64,000 bases of DNA from Unio delphinus (GCA_029339505.1 JAQISU010000233.1:4512001-4576000), one strand, 5' to 3'; counted from the stretch's first letter, positions 33,920 to 48,572 are shown. Program-made: numbers and translations. Notes: a model not told the origin generated them from the sequence alone.

Positions 33920-35345
33920 CGTTGTTTATTTCTCTAATTTATAATCGTAATTTAAGTTTATCATCTTGTCCGAATTGAGGAAGAATTGTATTTTTTCAAG
34001 AAATTTTAGAGACTCCCACTCCAGGATTTATTCTAGAAAGTTATTGACACTGCACCCCTCTTTACTTCTAAAAAATATTGACTTTTGATATTCAATGTTC
34101 ATGCGATGTTCAAAAGTTATTTATAGATCCGTTCATTGTACACCTTGTGTTCCTATTCATGACGTTGCAATATTGAGCAATACAAGGGTTGTACTGACTT
34201 TTTTCTGACGTTACGTTTCACACATATTTCGTAATACGCATCGTATATAAGTACCGGCGCAACATTGATCAAAGATCGATGTGACGTCCTTGCAATAGGT
34301 AAGCATGTGTCTTGATATTTTATATCGTATCGCTACAATTTATTCACTCTCATTAAATCATAAATATTTATTATTTTCATCAGGAATATTCTTATGTTCA
34401 AAATTGATACGACACTTGAATCTTACAATTGCACAGCATGAATATAAAATCAAATCAAAATCTTTCTTTCATCACAAACCCTAATGAATCTACAATGATA
34501 TACATCAATAATATAATATATGTTCACATGTTCACTCACTAATAAATTTAATATTCCTTAAGGATAACACACACACACACACACACATTTTGAAACATTA
34601 GTTTATATTTGAAGCCCCAGTAGTGCAGATAAGGAAGAAAGGGGTAGTTATCGTACACCAAAGAGTTAAGACCACTTTTTGAAGATATTCGCAATCTGAG
34701 AATATTGTTATGCCATATAAGTGTTGTTCAGTCTGTAACTAATTTAGGGGAGATAATTCACGCAACCCTATATACAACATCTGGATTTGTTATTATCGTC
34801 AATTCGTATTGATAAATGACACCAACGTAGTGGGTTCAGTTTTTACAATCTAAAGCTCAAAAGTTAAAAATGTCGTAATTTTTGTAAAATATAATCGTGT
34901 GATAGTATTGTCTAGTAGATGTAATTAAATGATCCAGCGGGTAGTCTACTTGTAATTTTCCCACAATTCCAATCTAGATTCTAGCACAGTAAAATAATGT
35001 AATATCAAAAGAGTGTTAGAGTACATTCTAAAATCAATGAAAAGACGTAAAAGAACAATATTTATTTTTTTTACTCTTTTTCTTGTTTTAATTTGAGAAT
35101 ACTTTTCAAAGTGAAGTGGCGGCTTGACCAATACTAAATGTTTCCATCTTGTTCTTTCTTTAATAACCGAACTATTTACACACATTTTGCAAGTTCGTAG
35201 CTTTAATAAAGTTCCTAAGTAAAAGTCATTTTCTTTCCTGAACAGAGATTGATCTTAAATTTGCAAGTTAAATATAAAAACATCCTAGTTCACCAAGAAA
35301 TACAATGTTATGAATTGCACAATGTATTGGAAATATTACGCAACT

Positions 35346-35440
<95 letters not shown>

Positions 35441-36590
35441 GATCACTCACGTGTTTTTCAAGGAAGAGAAAATGCAGTCAACAGTCATAGGTGTTACAAG
35501 GATATTAGTCCAACTTATGATTACCAGGATATTCCCATGCTCTTAATTCTCCAATACTGGCCGCCTTGTTCAGCCAGTCATGTTTTAAAAACTGACGTCA
35601 ACCCGACAGAAATAAAGAACAATTGTTCACACGTCACAAGCAAAATCACCGAATCTTGTTCGATGAATTCGATATATTAATACGATGCGTTAGTGCAAAT
35701 TAAACAAACGCGACGAAGCATTCTGAATAGCGAGCTCTTTCTATTCTGGTAAAAGGTAAATATGACAAATTTCCGCGACCTTAATCTATAGTTCACATTA
35801 AGTTGAAGGCAAAGGCAATGATTTGCTTGTATGGTATCAAGCTTTAGGAGAATCATTTTTTTACCAAGATATTGCATTGCTCTTAATTTACAAATATCAA
35901 TTTAGAAAGTTAGTGGTAAACCATCGACATTACTTAACAAATTGGCCCATTTGATGTTCGGGACATAAGCCGGAACCAAAAACGACGCCAACAAATCTTT
36001 TTTCTTCTTACACAAAATTGCAATGTAGTGATTATTTTTCTGACATGTAACTTTAAAAGTTTCTTTAGCATGTTGATCATATTTTGAAAATAATTTCAAA
36101 TGAGTATTTCAATCGGTATTTTAAATGTACACGTACTATATATAACCATAAAAGGTATTAATAATTCATGTTTTCTAAATGAATTGATCATGCTACACAA
36201 TTTCACCGCAATCCGGTCTGATTTCCCTTTCCTCCCCTACCCCCACCCCGAAGACATAAGTGACAAAATACGCAGAAATTTGTTGCGAAAAAGAAAAAGA
36301 ATTTGGACTGGATGAAAACCTTGAAACCGAATTTACTCAAAATAACCTAGAAGAATATAGTTTATCGTAAAGGTATGTACACATTTTCCTAAGAGATTCT
36401 ATGTATAATGTTAATAGAATCAATGATAATAACTTACAAGAGACTGTTGACACTATGTGATAAATTTATTGGTACAATACACAATTCTGAAACTTATTAC
36501 AGTCGTCTATAAACGATTATTATTAATTAAATATGAAAATGAACACGCCACCGCTTTATTTCCCTGTCTTTGGAAAATCGGAGCAAAATA
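33920..36590. other. Host DNA right of the Polintons
   Basis: After the target duplication CGTTG I see no gene. Microsatellites are CA at 34568-34587, CA then TA at 35352-35440. Near 34244 a TATATAAG box is followed by a short segment ending in a splice-donor-like AG/GTAAGC (34298/34299), which could be a promoter with a non-coding first exon, but no downstream exon is identified. Confidence 0.5.
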
Positions 36591-36597
36591 CGGGCGA

Positions 36598-37050
<453 letters not shown>

Positions 37051-37118
37051 TATACCTATATCGGTAAACAACATTAATATGCGTACAGACGATCAACAGC
37101 GTTTCAAATCACTAGGTT

Positions 37119-37218
<100 letters not shown>

Positions 37219-37239
37219 GTAACGGTTTGTATGCCTTAT

Positions 37240-37561
37240 CATAACCTTCTTCTCATTTCTTGCTATAAGAAGGAACTACCTACTCATAAGTTAAGAATTT
37301 TTTTAATGGTTTAACGCCATTTTTCTGCACAATATAGGCTATACATGGCGGCCAGTATTAATGGTGGAAGAAGAACCCAGACAACCCCCGGAAGGAAGCA
37401 CCGATCCACGAGAAGCTACTGGGAAGCTTTCTCACATAACTACATTTGCCGAATCTTAGACTCGAACACACGCAGAGGTGAGATGGCAGTGGTCCGTAAC
37501 GGACAGCGCTTTAGACCACTCGGCCACTCGGGGCCCCAAGTTAAGAAATGTCAATGTCCAT

Positions 37562-37640
<79 letters not shown>

Positions 37641-37790
37641 GTTTAGGCTCTATTAAAAAGAAGGTCGTCAGTTATAAAGGTTGCAAATACGGCAACATCT
37701 TGGAGAACCTGGCAATGCGAGAAGTCAAGGGATGCTGTAATGATACAAGTCTCCTTTGAGTTTCAACGAAACAGCTCTTTGAAATACTCA
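37240..37790 (+). repeat. GA-bearing dispersed repeat carrying a SINE
   Basis: The unit resembles 60985-61260: a shared TTCTTGCTATxAxAAGGAA leader, a GA array (37566-37637 here) and a shared tail (GGCTCTxTTAAAAxGA, ACATCTTGGAGAA, TTTGAGTTxCxACGAAAC). A shorter tail piece lies at about 38290-38350. A SINE (37298-37537) is inserted in the leader. Confidence 0.7.
37298..37537 (-). mobile_element. tRNA-headed SINE in minus orientation
   Basis: On the minus strand the head is GAGTGGCCGAGTGGTCTAAA (A-box-like), followed by GTGTTCGAGTCT (B-box-like); the tail ends AATGGCGTTAAACCATT and an A-rich run. A 10-bp duplication, AAGTTAAGAA, flanks it (37288-37297 and 37538-37547). The related repeat at 60985-61260 has no insertion at the matching place, which acts as an empty site. 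Confidence 0.8.
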
Positions 37791-38539
37791 ATGTATAAAA
37801 TGACATTCAAATATCAATCTACATGGACTTGAATTAAAGATATAAGAGATATATATATAAAACTAAGATATTTCATCACTTACCAACATCATATATAAGT
37901 ATGATTTCTACCTTTTGGAATATATTACAGGTAATTAAATATCGAATAAATCCACGATAGCTAAAGAATCTAAAATTAAATATCACAGACTAATACTGCA
38001 ATCATTTAGTAGATATATATTTTACTGAATTTAATCTAGAATGCCAACTTATTAAACTCTATCATGTAAAGAGTATTTTTGAATGAACTATTAATGGGTA
38101 TGAAGTTGGTAGCGAACGTCGTATTTTACTATAATCAAGAATATATTTGCAATTAAATATAAGAATTACAACAATTAAACGTTCCAATACATTATTTTAA
38201 AGAATAGTAAAGAAATAGTAAAATAATCCAATGCTAGATTAATACCTTAACACTAAATATTCCTGTACTGTATTGAAAATTGTACCCAGACGGTATCTTA
38301 TCTGTAATGATTCAAGTCTCTTTTGATTTCCGACAAAAACGGCTGGTTCGTTCTAATATCACTGTTTTTTTTTATACTCTCTAAGGTCATGCAAAATATG
38401 GTCATACACCCAGCTCTTGTTTTTCGCCAGAATCTCAAAGTGAGGCTTCATCGTATTTTACAGACTACCGATGGTGAGTAAATACGTTATTACGTTATTA
38501 GTCAGTCAATTAGCTGTATCATCCTTTTTAATCAATTAC

Positions 38540-38870
38540 GAGGTATCTTAAGTACTTTTGTCCGTAACCTCCAGTACATACCGAGTGTACGTTTGTCATT
38601 CGGTGGATTGCAAGCAAACGAGTCACTGGTATTTGCGTATAAAAATACAAACTGAAGGAACCCCTGACTGGGCTGACTTGAAAATACCTACTGACAGTAA
38701 TTAAATCGAACAGATCAACGATGGATTCTAACGCAGAATCAAATCTATCACACGAATCTAAGATCGCTATCATGATTCCTGAGCCAACATTATCAGCCGC
38801 GATATAAATGCATTCTCTAGCTTATGTCGTCGATATCTATTAGTCGTCGTCGATACCAACTAAGTTAGGA
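38540..38870 (+). pseudogene. Decayed fragment of the Polinton 449-residue gene
   Basis: Read forward with several frame changes and stops, this matches the middle of the 449-residue protein: a SFGGLQANESLVFAYKN-like piece, then ESKIAI, PEPTLS and YVVDIY pieces in the right order. It lies just left of other Polinton remnants, but its direction relative to the ATPase differs from that in the intact elements, so the relic is rearranged. Confidence 0.6.
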
Positions 38871-39054
38871 TAGTCAGACATATTACCTGTTCATCAAGCA
38901 CCATCCGAACCTCAACGTGGCGATTAACAACTCCGTGCTAGGATACTCCAATAAGAAATTATTTCACAGATAAAACATACAAAATCGAGGATTAGTTTTA
39001 CCCTCCACCACACGTTGTACTTGATGATAATTCCCGCCCCCCCCCCCCCCCCCG

Positions 39055-39365
39055 TCTGACCTTGTGTAATGGCTTGCATATTCTCTAAGTCTTGGTTAAT
39101 TTTTCTCGTCAAGTCGGATATCAAGTCTGGTTCCAGGGCATCTATAATTATGTTAGGGAAGATGCTTTTGGCCAGGCTACTTAGCCTTGGAGCTTCTGTT
39201 AAACGTTTCCAGTGAAGCAACGATATCTCCGCCTGTTTCATTAGAGATAAATTTGTTTTTTGTACATTTCATACACTTGCCTGTAAGAGCGCGCTTTTTA
39301 TTCATTGTTTTTACTGTCGTTAATCCACTGGTGGGTGTTGGGCTCTGCATCGAATACAATATAAA
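39055..39365 (-). pseudogene. Decayed PLA2-like and zinc-ribbon fragments of a third Polinton
   Basis: The zinc-ribbon part reads TTVKTMNKKRALTGKCMKCTKNKF, which keeps the second CxxC and has lost the first. The adjoining part recalls the start of the PLA2-like protein (a PNII and EPDLISDLTRKINQDLE stretch), without the catalytic HD. Order and direction match the intact elements: PLA2, zinc ribbon, then the divergent ATPase. A poly-C run (39033-39053) lies beside it. Confidence 0.55.
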
Positions 39366-39393
39366 TTTATAATATTTATTATATTGGTACAAC

Positions 39394-39690
39394 ATGGACA
39401 TTACTGAGTTCTCAGAGACACGAAAGCAAAAGCCAGTCAAGCATCATCTAGCTCTACCAAATTCTATCAGAGCAATTATTATAGGTCCATCTGGGTCTGG
39501 TAAGACGCAGTTGTTTCTTAGCCTGATAATGAGATGGCTCAAGTTGCGTAAGTTATATATAGTGGTACAATCTGTGGATGATGCTACGATGTGCTTAAAG
39601 ATTTTAATGAAAATGCAAATTTGTTGTACGAGGACGGTAATGATATTATGGATTTTATCACAGACGTCAGCGATCACCTTTGCAAATGTA
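39394..39690 (+). pseudogene. Decayed Polinton packaging ATPase
   Basis: The first 60 residues match the intact ATPases well, including GPSGSGKTQLFL (Walker A). After about 39590 the frame shifts and the match fades; Walker B is missing. This is the best-preserved piece of a third, old Polinton insertion unrelated in position to the nested pair. Confidence 0.85.
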
Positions 39691-39699
39691 TAAGTTGAT

Positions 39700-40226
39700 T
39701 GTTTTCTTTTTAGAGTTTCTTTTTTTATTCATTTTGATTAAATCAATACAAGACACACTTATGATGTAAACATGAATGATGGTTTTAATGAGGAAAGAAG
39801 AGCATACCAAACACATGATTAGCTTCATGGACCCTGAACCTTCAGCCATTCATGTATCGTCGCATGGAAAGTAGTGTGAAATAGAAATTAATATGCATAG
39901 TGATACATCTAGGCCATCACGCGAAGACGTATTCATGTGCCGTATCAAATGAATTCTTTCTCCCGATTCAGCACAAAACACAAATGTGGTTTGAATTTAT
40001 TACATATATACTTTGTAAGCGTTTCCAATAATTGTAGGTTTACTAAATGAACGAAATTCAAAACAATCCATAATTTATTACAATTCGATTCACTGCGGCA
40101 TAAAATAATTACACGTGGAGGTCAAAGAAGACAACTAAGTGACTCAAATCTTGATGTGTGATACGGAAATACAGCTTAAACATTCTGTGTACAAACCGAA
40201 AGCTTTATAGACATTTCAAATAAAAG

Positions 40227-40297
<71 letters not shown>

Positions 40298-40862
40298 GTG
40301 GTGGTGGTGAGGCCATTTATAATTGTTTTTAATTCGCATGAGCATGTATGAGTAGCAGACAAGGTTGCATGCTGACCCATTAATTAAACTCCCTTATTAA
40401 ACAGTTTCTCCGAATTCCTATGACATAATTCAAGGCACATAGAGATTATTGTAGATAGGTACTAATATACACAAATTTTCAAAACTCTAAAGATCTCAAA
40501 TTTGATATGTTGTGCTGTAGAAACTTGTTACAGATTACCAAAAACACAACCATTCTCTGTGTGAACGATATTGTTATATTTGAGAAGCTGTTTGTATTTG
40601 AACATACAACATCCTTGATACTTGAAACTTCTATCTTTTCAAATAGAGGATATTTGTAGTAAACCTAGTATTTCGATATTTAGGACAGGTCTCAGGTCAT
40701 TTCGAATCTGAAAATTCTTATTTTCACGAAAAAGAACTCAAGGGTGTTAATAACTTAATAATTTTTATTTTCACGATAAAGTGCACATAAGTGTTGAATT
40801 ATCTATTCGTATTTTCACTATAAAGATATCGAGAGTGTTTGAATTAACAACTCTTGTTTTCA
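39700..40862. other. Non-coding host DNA
   Basis: No gene seen. It holds a GA array at about 40231-40296. Confidence 0.5.
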
Positions 40863-40950
40863 CGAATGAAGAGACGAGCGTACATGATTTCGGCCTCTGT
40901 GATACGACGAACATATAAATGAAGGTAAAAATTCAGTCAAAAAACCGACC

Positions 40951-41033
<83 letters not shown>

Positions 41034-41201
41034 CTGATTTCTTGGACGGTAGTAATGTTAATCAAAGCATATTGATCCTACTGTTACTATGGATATGTTC
41101 TGTTTTGGGTAAATCAGGAGGCGCTTTTTCACCCCGTTATGCTGTTGCTATTTGTTATTGTAGTTACATGTTGTATGCTATCTGTAAACACATGTACTAT
41201 A

Positions 41202-41298
<97 letters not shown>

Positions 41299-41310
41299 GT
41301 AACTATGTGT
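40863..41310 (+). repeat. Dispersed repeat with internal GA and TA arrays, copy 2
   Basis: Matches 36598-37050 in the same direction, including the ending GCAGTAACTATGTGT. The GA array is at about 40949-41030 and the TA array at about 41204-41295. It has a short extra segment (TTTTTCACCCCGTTATGCTG) that copy 1 lacks. Confidence 0.75.
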
Positions 41311-43769
41311 AAGATTTAGACCACATATAGTAGGCTTTCTTTGTATCATATATCACGAGATTTGTCAGTCATTTGATTGTATATCATAAATTACGTAGAT
41401 AGGTAAGTATGTCTCGAAGCTTTATTAAGGTTTATAAAGATATAATTTGTACATGGCAATATGCAATATATAATAGAAAATCTAACAAATTAATTCAACT
41501 GTAAAATAGCTACTGTTATAAATGTGGGCTAAGATTCATCAAATTTAATGAATCTTATTATTAAAACGTACTTATCTAGCCCGATTATTATACAGAAAAT
41601 TCTCATAAGACCAAAACGCTGTCATACGAAATCCCTTTAAAACAATAACTTTTCTGCTCACAAACTAACATTCGTTGAATAACAGTAACTTCAGTAACCC
41701 CCCCCCCCCTCTCAAAACCAACTCTTCGTTTTCTTTTGTTCTTGACAACATTCTGTTTTGAGAAGCTTCACTGTATACCATATGCAAAAAGCTTGGAGTT
41801 TAATTTACATTAACGGCTTGAAAACTAAATCCTACTTTGAAAATACAATCAGTCATCACAAGGTGATGGCTGCAAATGTCGGTGCATTATTTCCTAACTA
41901 AGTATGTATTGCCAATCTGATATTCATTTACAATTACATAATATTCTAACTCTTCGACAAAGAGGAATGATCTCCGACTAATTAATAAAACTATCTCTTT
42001 TAAAGTCTCGTCTTTCTCCAACAATACAGAAATGTGACAGAGAAACATTATTTTAATACATAAAATCCCAGTTGTATGATATTTAAGACAGGTAGTAAAG
42101 AGTCTCGAAATTAGAAAATTGTTTTGTTTCTTTCTGAATGGTAAAGAGCTACCGACAAATGAAAACTAAGATTCTTACGAAACATTGTACTTCAGGCGAA
42201 GTATTTTCTTCAAACTGATACAAATTTAATCTCCCGATATGCTCCGAAGGCAGTATGTTAAACAAATATAAATTTACAAAATGTACAAACTAACTACATA
42301 TAATGCAGTTGTTCGAAAGTAAAGAATTATTATGGGACCTACTATGTTACACTTAAATATAACTTTATTTTGATTTCCCACACAATTATATACATCCTAA
42401 TATGACTGTAATCAATTTACTCAAACATGGTATGCTTATGTTAAAACCTGTATTAGAAATGCTTTGAAATGTACAGAGTGACTGAACTCAGACATATAGG
42501 TATAATGTAAAACTACATTAGGATTAATGAAAGTTTCGAAGTTATAAGAAGGTAAATTTGTATATATTATTGAGTATATTTCCTCCATTTGCCATAGTCG
42601 TTTTAGCAATGGTCTGAACAACTAATCATGTAACGTAAAATATTAAGGTAGTCATGACTACAAGGTCATTGCAGTCACGCTCTTGTGACAGCTCATTCAC
42701 ATGTGATACCATCGTCCGATTAGTCAACTGACTTATCTCTGGTTTCGTATTAGAATTCATATCATTTATATTGCCAATGATGTTATGGCGTTGTTATGGG
42801 CTGATGGTCATTTAATGGTCATCGTCACATTTGTTTGTGTTCATAACAGCAGACAGTCATAGATGATTTTAGCACACGGAGAACATATAAATACTACAAT
42901 CCTGTGATCTGACAATCAATAGCGATATACTTATCTGCAATGCAGTAACGTTTGCTAGTTTGCGTTTGTTAGTTTGTAGGGTTGTGGGCTGGATTTGGTT
43001 GACTGCATGTAGGTACCTTTAAAATCAATTAAGCTCATTGTGCCTTGTAGTATATTTGTGATACATTTAATACTAAAAAGCTCACTCTGTTTAACTCCGT
43101 CACTTTACGAGTAAGGTATTATATATAAAATAACACGTGTGATCAGCGTTTTGAAATTCGTCCGTCTGAAGTATTCTCTTTTTATTAATTATTTCTTGTT
43201 TGTTTCTTTGGGCACGCTATAACGCGATGGCAATTTGAAAAAGGTTATTTATTGTTTATGTTCTCAATATCTATACATCTGTAGTAAAATATTATGTGGG
43301 AACAGTTTCCAAAGAAAGTTTATTTGATCGTGAAACTAAAAGTTTCTAATGAGTTTTATTACTAATGTTACTATAAAAAATTGTATCACATGAACAGACA
43401 TAGAGCAGATAACACAGCCATACACCGGAAAACAAAGACCCGTATAAATGTGGAGATGAACAATTGAATTTGAATGAACAAGAAAAGTGTTCCTTATTTT
43501 TCCATTGCTTTATTATTCACACAATGAATGACAAGTAACAATCTCTTTCCGTTGGTATTCATATCCGAAATGCGTATCATAAAATAGTTGTGAAGCTAAG
43601 AAAATGTTGAAAGATAAAATCCATTATCTATACAGACTTTTCAAGAATAATTATCAATTTAAATTTGTTAGGACCAGGTTAAAATAATTGCTGAACATCT
43701 GTGTATTTTAAGTTTTAGATTTGAGCAACTGACTAAAAGTAAAAGAACATGATGTAGAGCAAAATAAAC
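41311..43769. promoter_or_regulatory. Upstream region of IAP gene 1, possible TATA box
   Basis: I see no coding sequence in this AT-rich stretch, which has a poly-C run near 41699-41709. TATAAATA at 42886-42893 is followed at usual spacing by ATCTGACAATCA and could be the core promoter, with a 5' untranslated exon before the coding start at 43770. No transcript evidence is available. Confidence 0.3.
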
Positions 43770-46700
43770 ATGGAAAATACCTTGCGGGAAAGTTGCTCAG
43801 CAATGGCTAAGAATTCCAGCTTTCTAAGAAAGGAAGAAGAAACCAACCATGCAGACTTATTAGTAATTGTTGTGTGGATCCTGATGATAATACGCGAAAT
43901 TCAAAGGTCGATTCATTCAGTACTTACAGAAGTGAATAATGCAATTTCGAAAGAGAGCTTGCAAAATATAATGTTCCCTATTCAGTTCAAAGTTTTGCCA
44001 TCTAAAGCATCTATTGTCAAACTGAATACGTTACAAAATAGTGACGTTAATCTTGGTGTATGGAAATGGACTATTCGGGCAACAGAAAAACAGGCTGGAC
44101 TCGAGAGCATCTTACATGAGGAATTGTCTAAAAACATTGAATGGTATAATCACTTCCGGCCCAAACCAACAAGGATATTTGCATACCCTACTTCAATAAG
44201 AACCTATGTCGAAGATGTCATTAGGACACCACATGCTTCGCAAGGAGATCTTATGAGACATGAATGGGCACGTTATCACACATATAGCTCATTTCCAAAG
44301 ACATCCAAAGTTCAACCAATCATATTATCTAGGGCCGGATTCTACTACACGGGCAACCAAGACGAAACTACTTGTTTCTCGTGCAACTTCAAGTACAAAA
44401 ACTGGCAATCGGAGGACACGCCATTGGAAAAGCATCGACAGATGTCTCCCGACTGTGCCTTTCTAAACGGATTCGACGGCAGAAATGTAGCGATTGAAAG
44501 GAACGAGGAAGACAGAGAACAACAACAAGAAAACGTTGTTGAGAGTCTGCACGTAGAGCACGGAGCCAGTGGAGACGCAAATGAATCATTTCCTTCAGCA
44601 CATTATCAGTATGCATCTCTAGAGAACCATACAGAGAGAACAATGAGAAACTCGAAAGAAGCAGATACAAATGAACAACACGAAGGAATATCAAACAATG
44701 TTGAGAGTTCAATTGGGCCTAGTTCGCCCCGTATTACCAAGGACCGTGCAAAACATCCGTACTATGCAACATTGTCCAACAGATTGGCATCCTTCACAGG
44801 TTGGCTGGGTCTAACAACTCATCAGCCACGTGACATGGCATCTGCAGGGTTCTTTTATGTGGGTGAGTTCAAATTCTCTTCTAATCGGTGCTTTTTTTAG
44901 TTTTATATTACCATAATAACTTTTTGACAAAAAGAACATACAAATTAAAGGGTACTAGTTGTGTCCCTCATGAATAAAAAATGAAACACTGCCGTTGGGA
45001 ATAACTATATTGGCATTAAACCATGAATATAATGTTAAAGAAACACATGTAAATGTTTGAAAAAACGTATTATATTGTGATGTATCTAATTTTTTAATAA
45101 TGCATGTTCTGTTATCCGAATGAAACATTTCATATTTATAAGAGTATACCGGTATGGTGAATAATTTGTAATGGATAGATTGTCAATACATTATTATCGT
45201 TCTATTGCAAATTAAACAACAAACACATCTTTTATTTTTTGTTTATATCTTTTCGTTTCTATTTTGCAGGGACCGATGACTGTGTGCGATGTTTCTTTTG
45301 TGGAGGTGGGTTGAGAAGTTGGCATAATGGAGACGACCCGTGTGCTGAGCATGCGCGATGGTATCCTGATTGTGATTATATTCGGATTTATCGAGGTGAT
45401 GAATACTTACAGGCATACTCAAGAGACATGAACAGTTCACCAGAAACAAGAGGCGATCAGACAGTTGGAGGTGCTCGAGGTACTTCGCAAAAGGTACGCG
45501 ACTGATCATCTGGTATAAGTAGCCCTTATCCAATCTTCGCTAATAGATCTTCGTTAATAGTTTTATGAACATGTATGGCTCTTTTCAGCTATGTAGCGTA
45601 CATTACTTTTGCAAAGTGTACATTGTTTATATATATATACACATATATCACTGTATATGACTGCATAATGTTAAAAAAATCCGGTATTTTAGGAATTGGA
45701 GCAAATTTCATTGAGGACAACCGCAGCTCAGAGCATGATATCGATGGGATACAGTATTCAAAAGGTAACACAGGCGATGGAGACATTCACAATGCATCAA
45801 GGTAAATGAAACATACAAACATGTTTATGGTTTTAAATCGTCTGTATAATAAATTAGTGATAGAACAAGTATTAATCAAATAAAAGCACATCTGATCATA
45901 AACATCATTGATCGATACCACCGTTTCAACTATTTCCATTGGTGGACTAACTTTATTGTGTTCATAATGTTACTTGTCAATATAAGATTTTTGTCAGGTT
46001 TAATGTAAGCATACTAATCACATGCAATTTAAGTAAATCGGAACGCGGACTATGCTAATCATAATTAGTTACAGCAATATTTAAACAGCTGTTGAATTAT
46101 TTGCTATTCTTTTGCTAGGACACGGATATTTTACGGTAGAACAGTTACTGGAGATAGTTCTTGATGCAGAGGAACTCCAAAGTCACGATAGCGATGCAAA
46201 CCCATCGGGTAACCAACATGTCAGTGATTCTTTTCAAAGACAAGTTGATGTATCATCATCAGCATCATCATACATTAATTCTGCCAGTAATAAAACTGAG
46301 TCATCCACTGTGGGATTAGAGAAACAAAATTCATCTGATGGAAGTGCAAGTAGTAGTAAGTTTTGATTCTTTTTCTTGGGATAAATATAGTTAGATGACT
46401 CATCGTGTTAAAAGTCAATGTTTGTAAGTTTCAGTTATCCTTTGAAATAAACGTGTTGCCTTACTTATGATATTTACTTAGAACGTATTAGCAGTGGTTA
46501 AATGGAGAACTTGACTATGACATTTATTATTGCCCTGACTTAGTATTATGCCAAATCACTGCGCAAAATCACCATGCGAAATAATAACGTATTTGAGTAA
46601 GCCCGAGTCTACGAAATTGCATCATGAATGGTCTATGATACACGTTCATCAGGCTGGAGAAGTAATCATTCTGCCACTCCCTGCAAACATATTGTTTAAT

Positions 46701-47120
46701 TCGTTTGAAAAATATTATAATTAATGGTCATGCATGTATATGTAATTCTTCATCATCTAACACAAATTTAAGATTTCCATTGAATTATCTCTTTTTAGAC
46801 TGTTGCTTGAGTATGATGGTACCAAACAACTGAGCAAAGGGAAATTCATTCTTGTGTTTATATAATTAAGTTATTATATTTGTTTTCGATGTTGAACAAT
46901 AGTTCTGACACATTTTTCAGATGATTTTGAGTCCATATTAGAAGAAAATCGTGAACTAAAGGAGCAGATGACCTGCAAGATTTGTATGGATGCAGAGGCG
47001 TGTATAGTGTTCCTCCCATGCAGTCACATGATGACCTGCCCCCAGTGTGCCCCGGCTTTTCGCAAGTGCCCCATCTGTAGGGCGTTAGTTCGTGGGACCG
47101 TACGAGCATTTAAGTCATAG
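43770..47120 (+). CDS. Inhibitor of apoptosis protein, BIR-BIR-UBA-RING (IAP gene 1)
   Basis: Five coding exons fit GT-AG splicing: 43770-44862, 45270-45493, 45693-45801, 46119-46355 and 46921-47120. The total of 1863 bases gives 620 residues with no stop. The N-terminal 160 residues are unassigned, with a hydrophobic segment near 29-42. BIR1 is about 162-234 (CFSC, His 222, Cys 229). BIR2 starts near 326 and crosses the first intron ([14 protein letters not shown], then H and C). A UBA domain follows (ISMGYSIQK to YFTVEQLLEIVLDAEE), split by the third intron. A C3HC4 RING ends the protein (CKIC, CIVFLPC, CPQC, CPIC). The family binds caspases and signalling partners through BIRs and acts as a ubiquitin ligase. 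It resembles bivalve cIAP/XIAP-type genes and is a paralogue of 54819-57423. Confidence 0.88.
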
Positions 47121-47903
47121 ACGATCCAGCATAATAGGAATGACGGATAAAACCGTCAGATGCAAAGGCAAAGAGACAATTATTTAGACCAGTTACTGGT
47201 TAATGTAAAATGGTGGTAACGGAATCTACACATTCTTTATATCCACGGGGAATTGTAATTCGATGCATGTATATGCAATACACTGACGTAAAGTGATTGA
47301 TGCAAGCACCCATAGATGCCTCCTTGTTTGATGTAAGTACGTTGCATTCTTTAGTCAGGTCAAAATTTTCATCCAGGAAGTCTTTGTCAAAATATGATAT
47401 AATCATCATCAAAAAATACAATACAGCCCGAGTCTTTAATCTATTAGTTCTGATCATTAATTAATTAGCCATATTTTTGGCAGGTACCTGATAAACCATG
47501 ATGTTCACCATAGTGAAAAACGTATTAAGCTCAAATTCTTTTCCTTGAAAATAGTTCTACCCAGAGAATGCTATCGATTATATCATAATACGATTATTAA
47601 AATGTTCAGAGGGAGCTCACAATGTGGCCGAAAACACGTGCAGGAGAGCAAATCCAGTTGGGAACACTTTTAACAGAGTCTAAATGAAAATTTGTATATG
47701 TTGTACAACATACCATTACGCACAAATCTCTACATATACTAAATATAACGTGCTCGAACTCAAATCTTATCTACCTGCAAGCACAGGAATTAAATATGAA
47801 TAACTTGATAACTTGAGTATTTCAGTTTAGACGGTCTAGGGCTTAAGAGTGCTAGGCAAAACGTCATTCTGTTGCTCAGTAGATTATATATATATATATA
47901 TAT

Positions 47904-48000
<97 letters not shown>

Positions 48001-48572
48001 TGTCACATTCGTGTATAACTTCAACCAAGTAGAATGATTAAATCTATTTTGAGATGGTGACTTCATCATCTAGAGCTAACTCGATGCAAACGATTTAGTT
48101 GATACTAAATCTGTCAACTACTTACGAATGAATGAAGTGGTTTTGACATGGTTTGATGCAAGCGTGTGTGTTTGCTTGTGCATGTGGGGGAGGAATAATT
48201 AGAGTGATTTGTTTATCACGTGTATACATACAAGCCATTGTAAATACGTTTGTGTGATCTTAATGTATATTATTTTAAATGTAATATTTATATTTTTATC
48301 TTGTTTATTACCCTTCTCTTTTTAATTTACATCCCGATTATGTAATGTTTTTGCAAATAAATGATCTATACACTCTGTTATATATATATCAGTAGTTTTG
48401 TAATTTTTTTGTAGCTATAAATTGTACTGATTATTTATAGCAAATGTCTGCATACAGGTATAGGTTTTTATAAAAACATATGAGGAATGCCAGTAGATTT
48501 CGTAGGATATACAAATAATGTGGTAAAGTTCCTAATACTAAACATTTTTACAATGTTTACAGTCATTTCACA
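47121..48572. other. Non-coding stretch with long TA array
   Basis: The 3' flank of IAP gene 1, then a TA array at about 47886-47997. No gene seen. A word at about 48420-48442 (AATTGTACTGATTAT) recurs near 50095, suggesting small duplicated pieces. Confidence 0.5.

Noticed and set aside
39444..39677. Minus-strand frame over the ATPase relic
   Set aside because: Antisense shadow of the recognised ATPase remnant.
40919..41302. Frame with Arg-Glu and Ile-Tyr repeats
   Set aside because: It is the GA and TA arrays of a dispersed repeat read as protein.
47884..48069. Ile-Tyr repeat frame
   Set aside because: TA microsatellite only.
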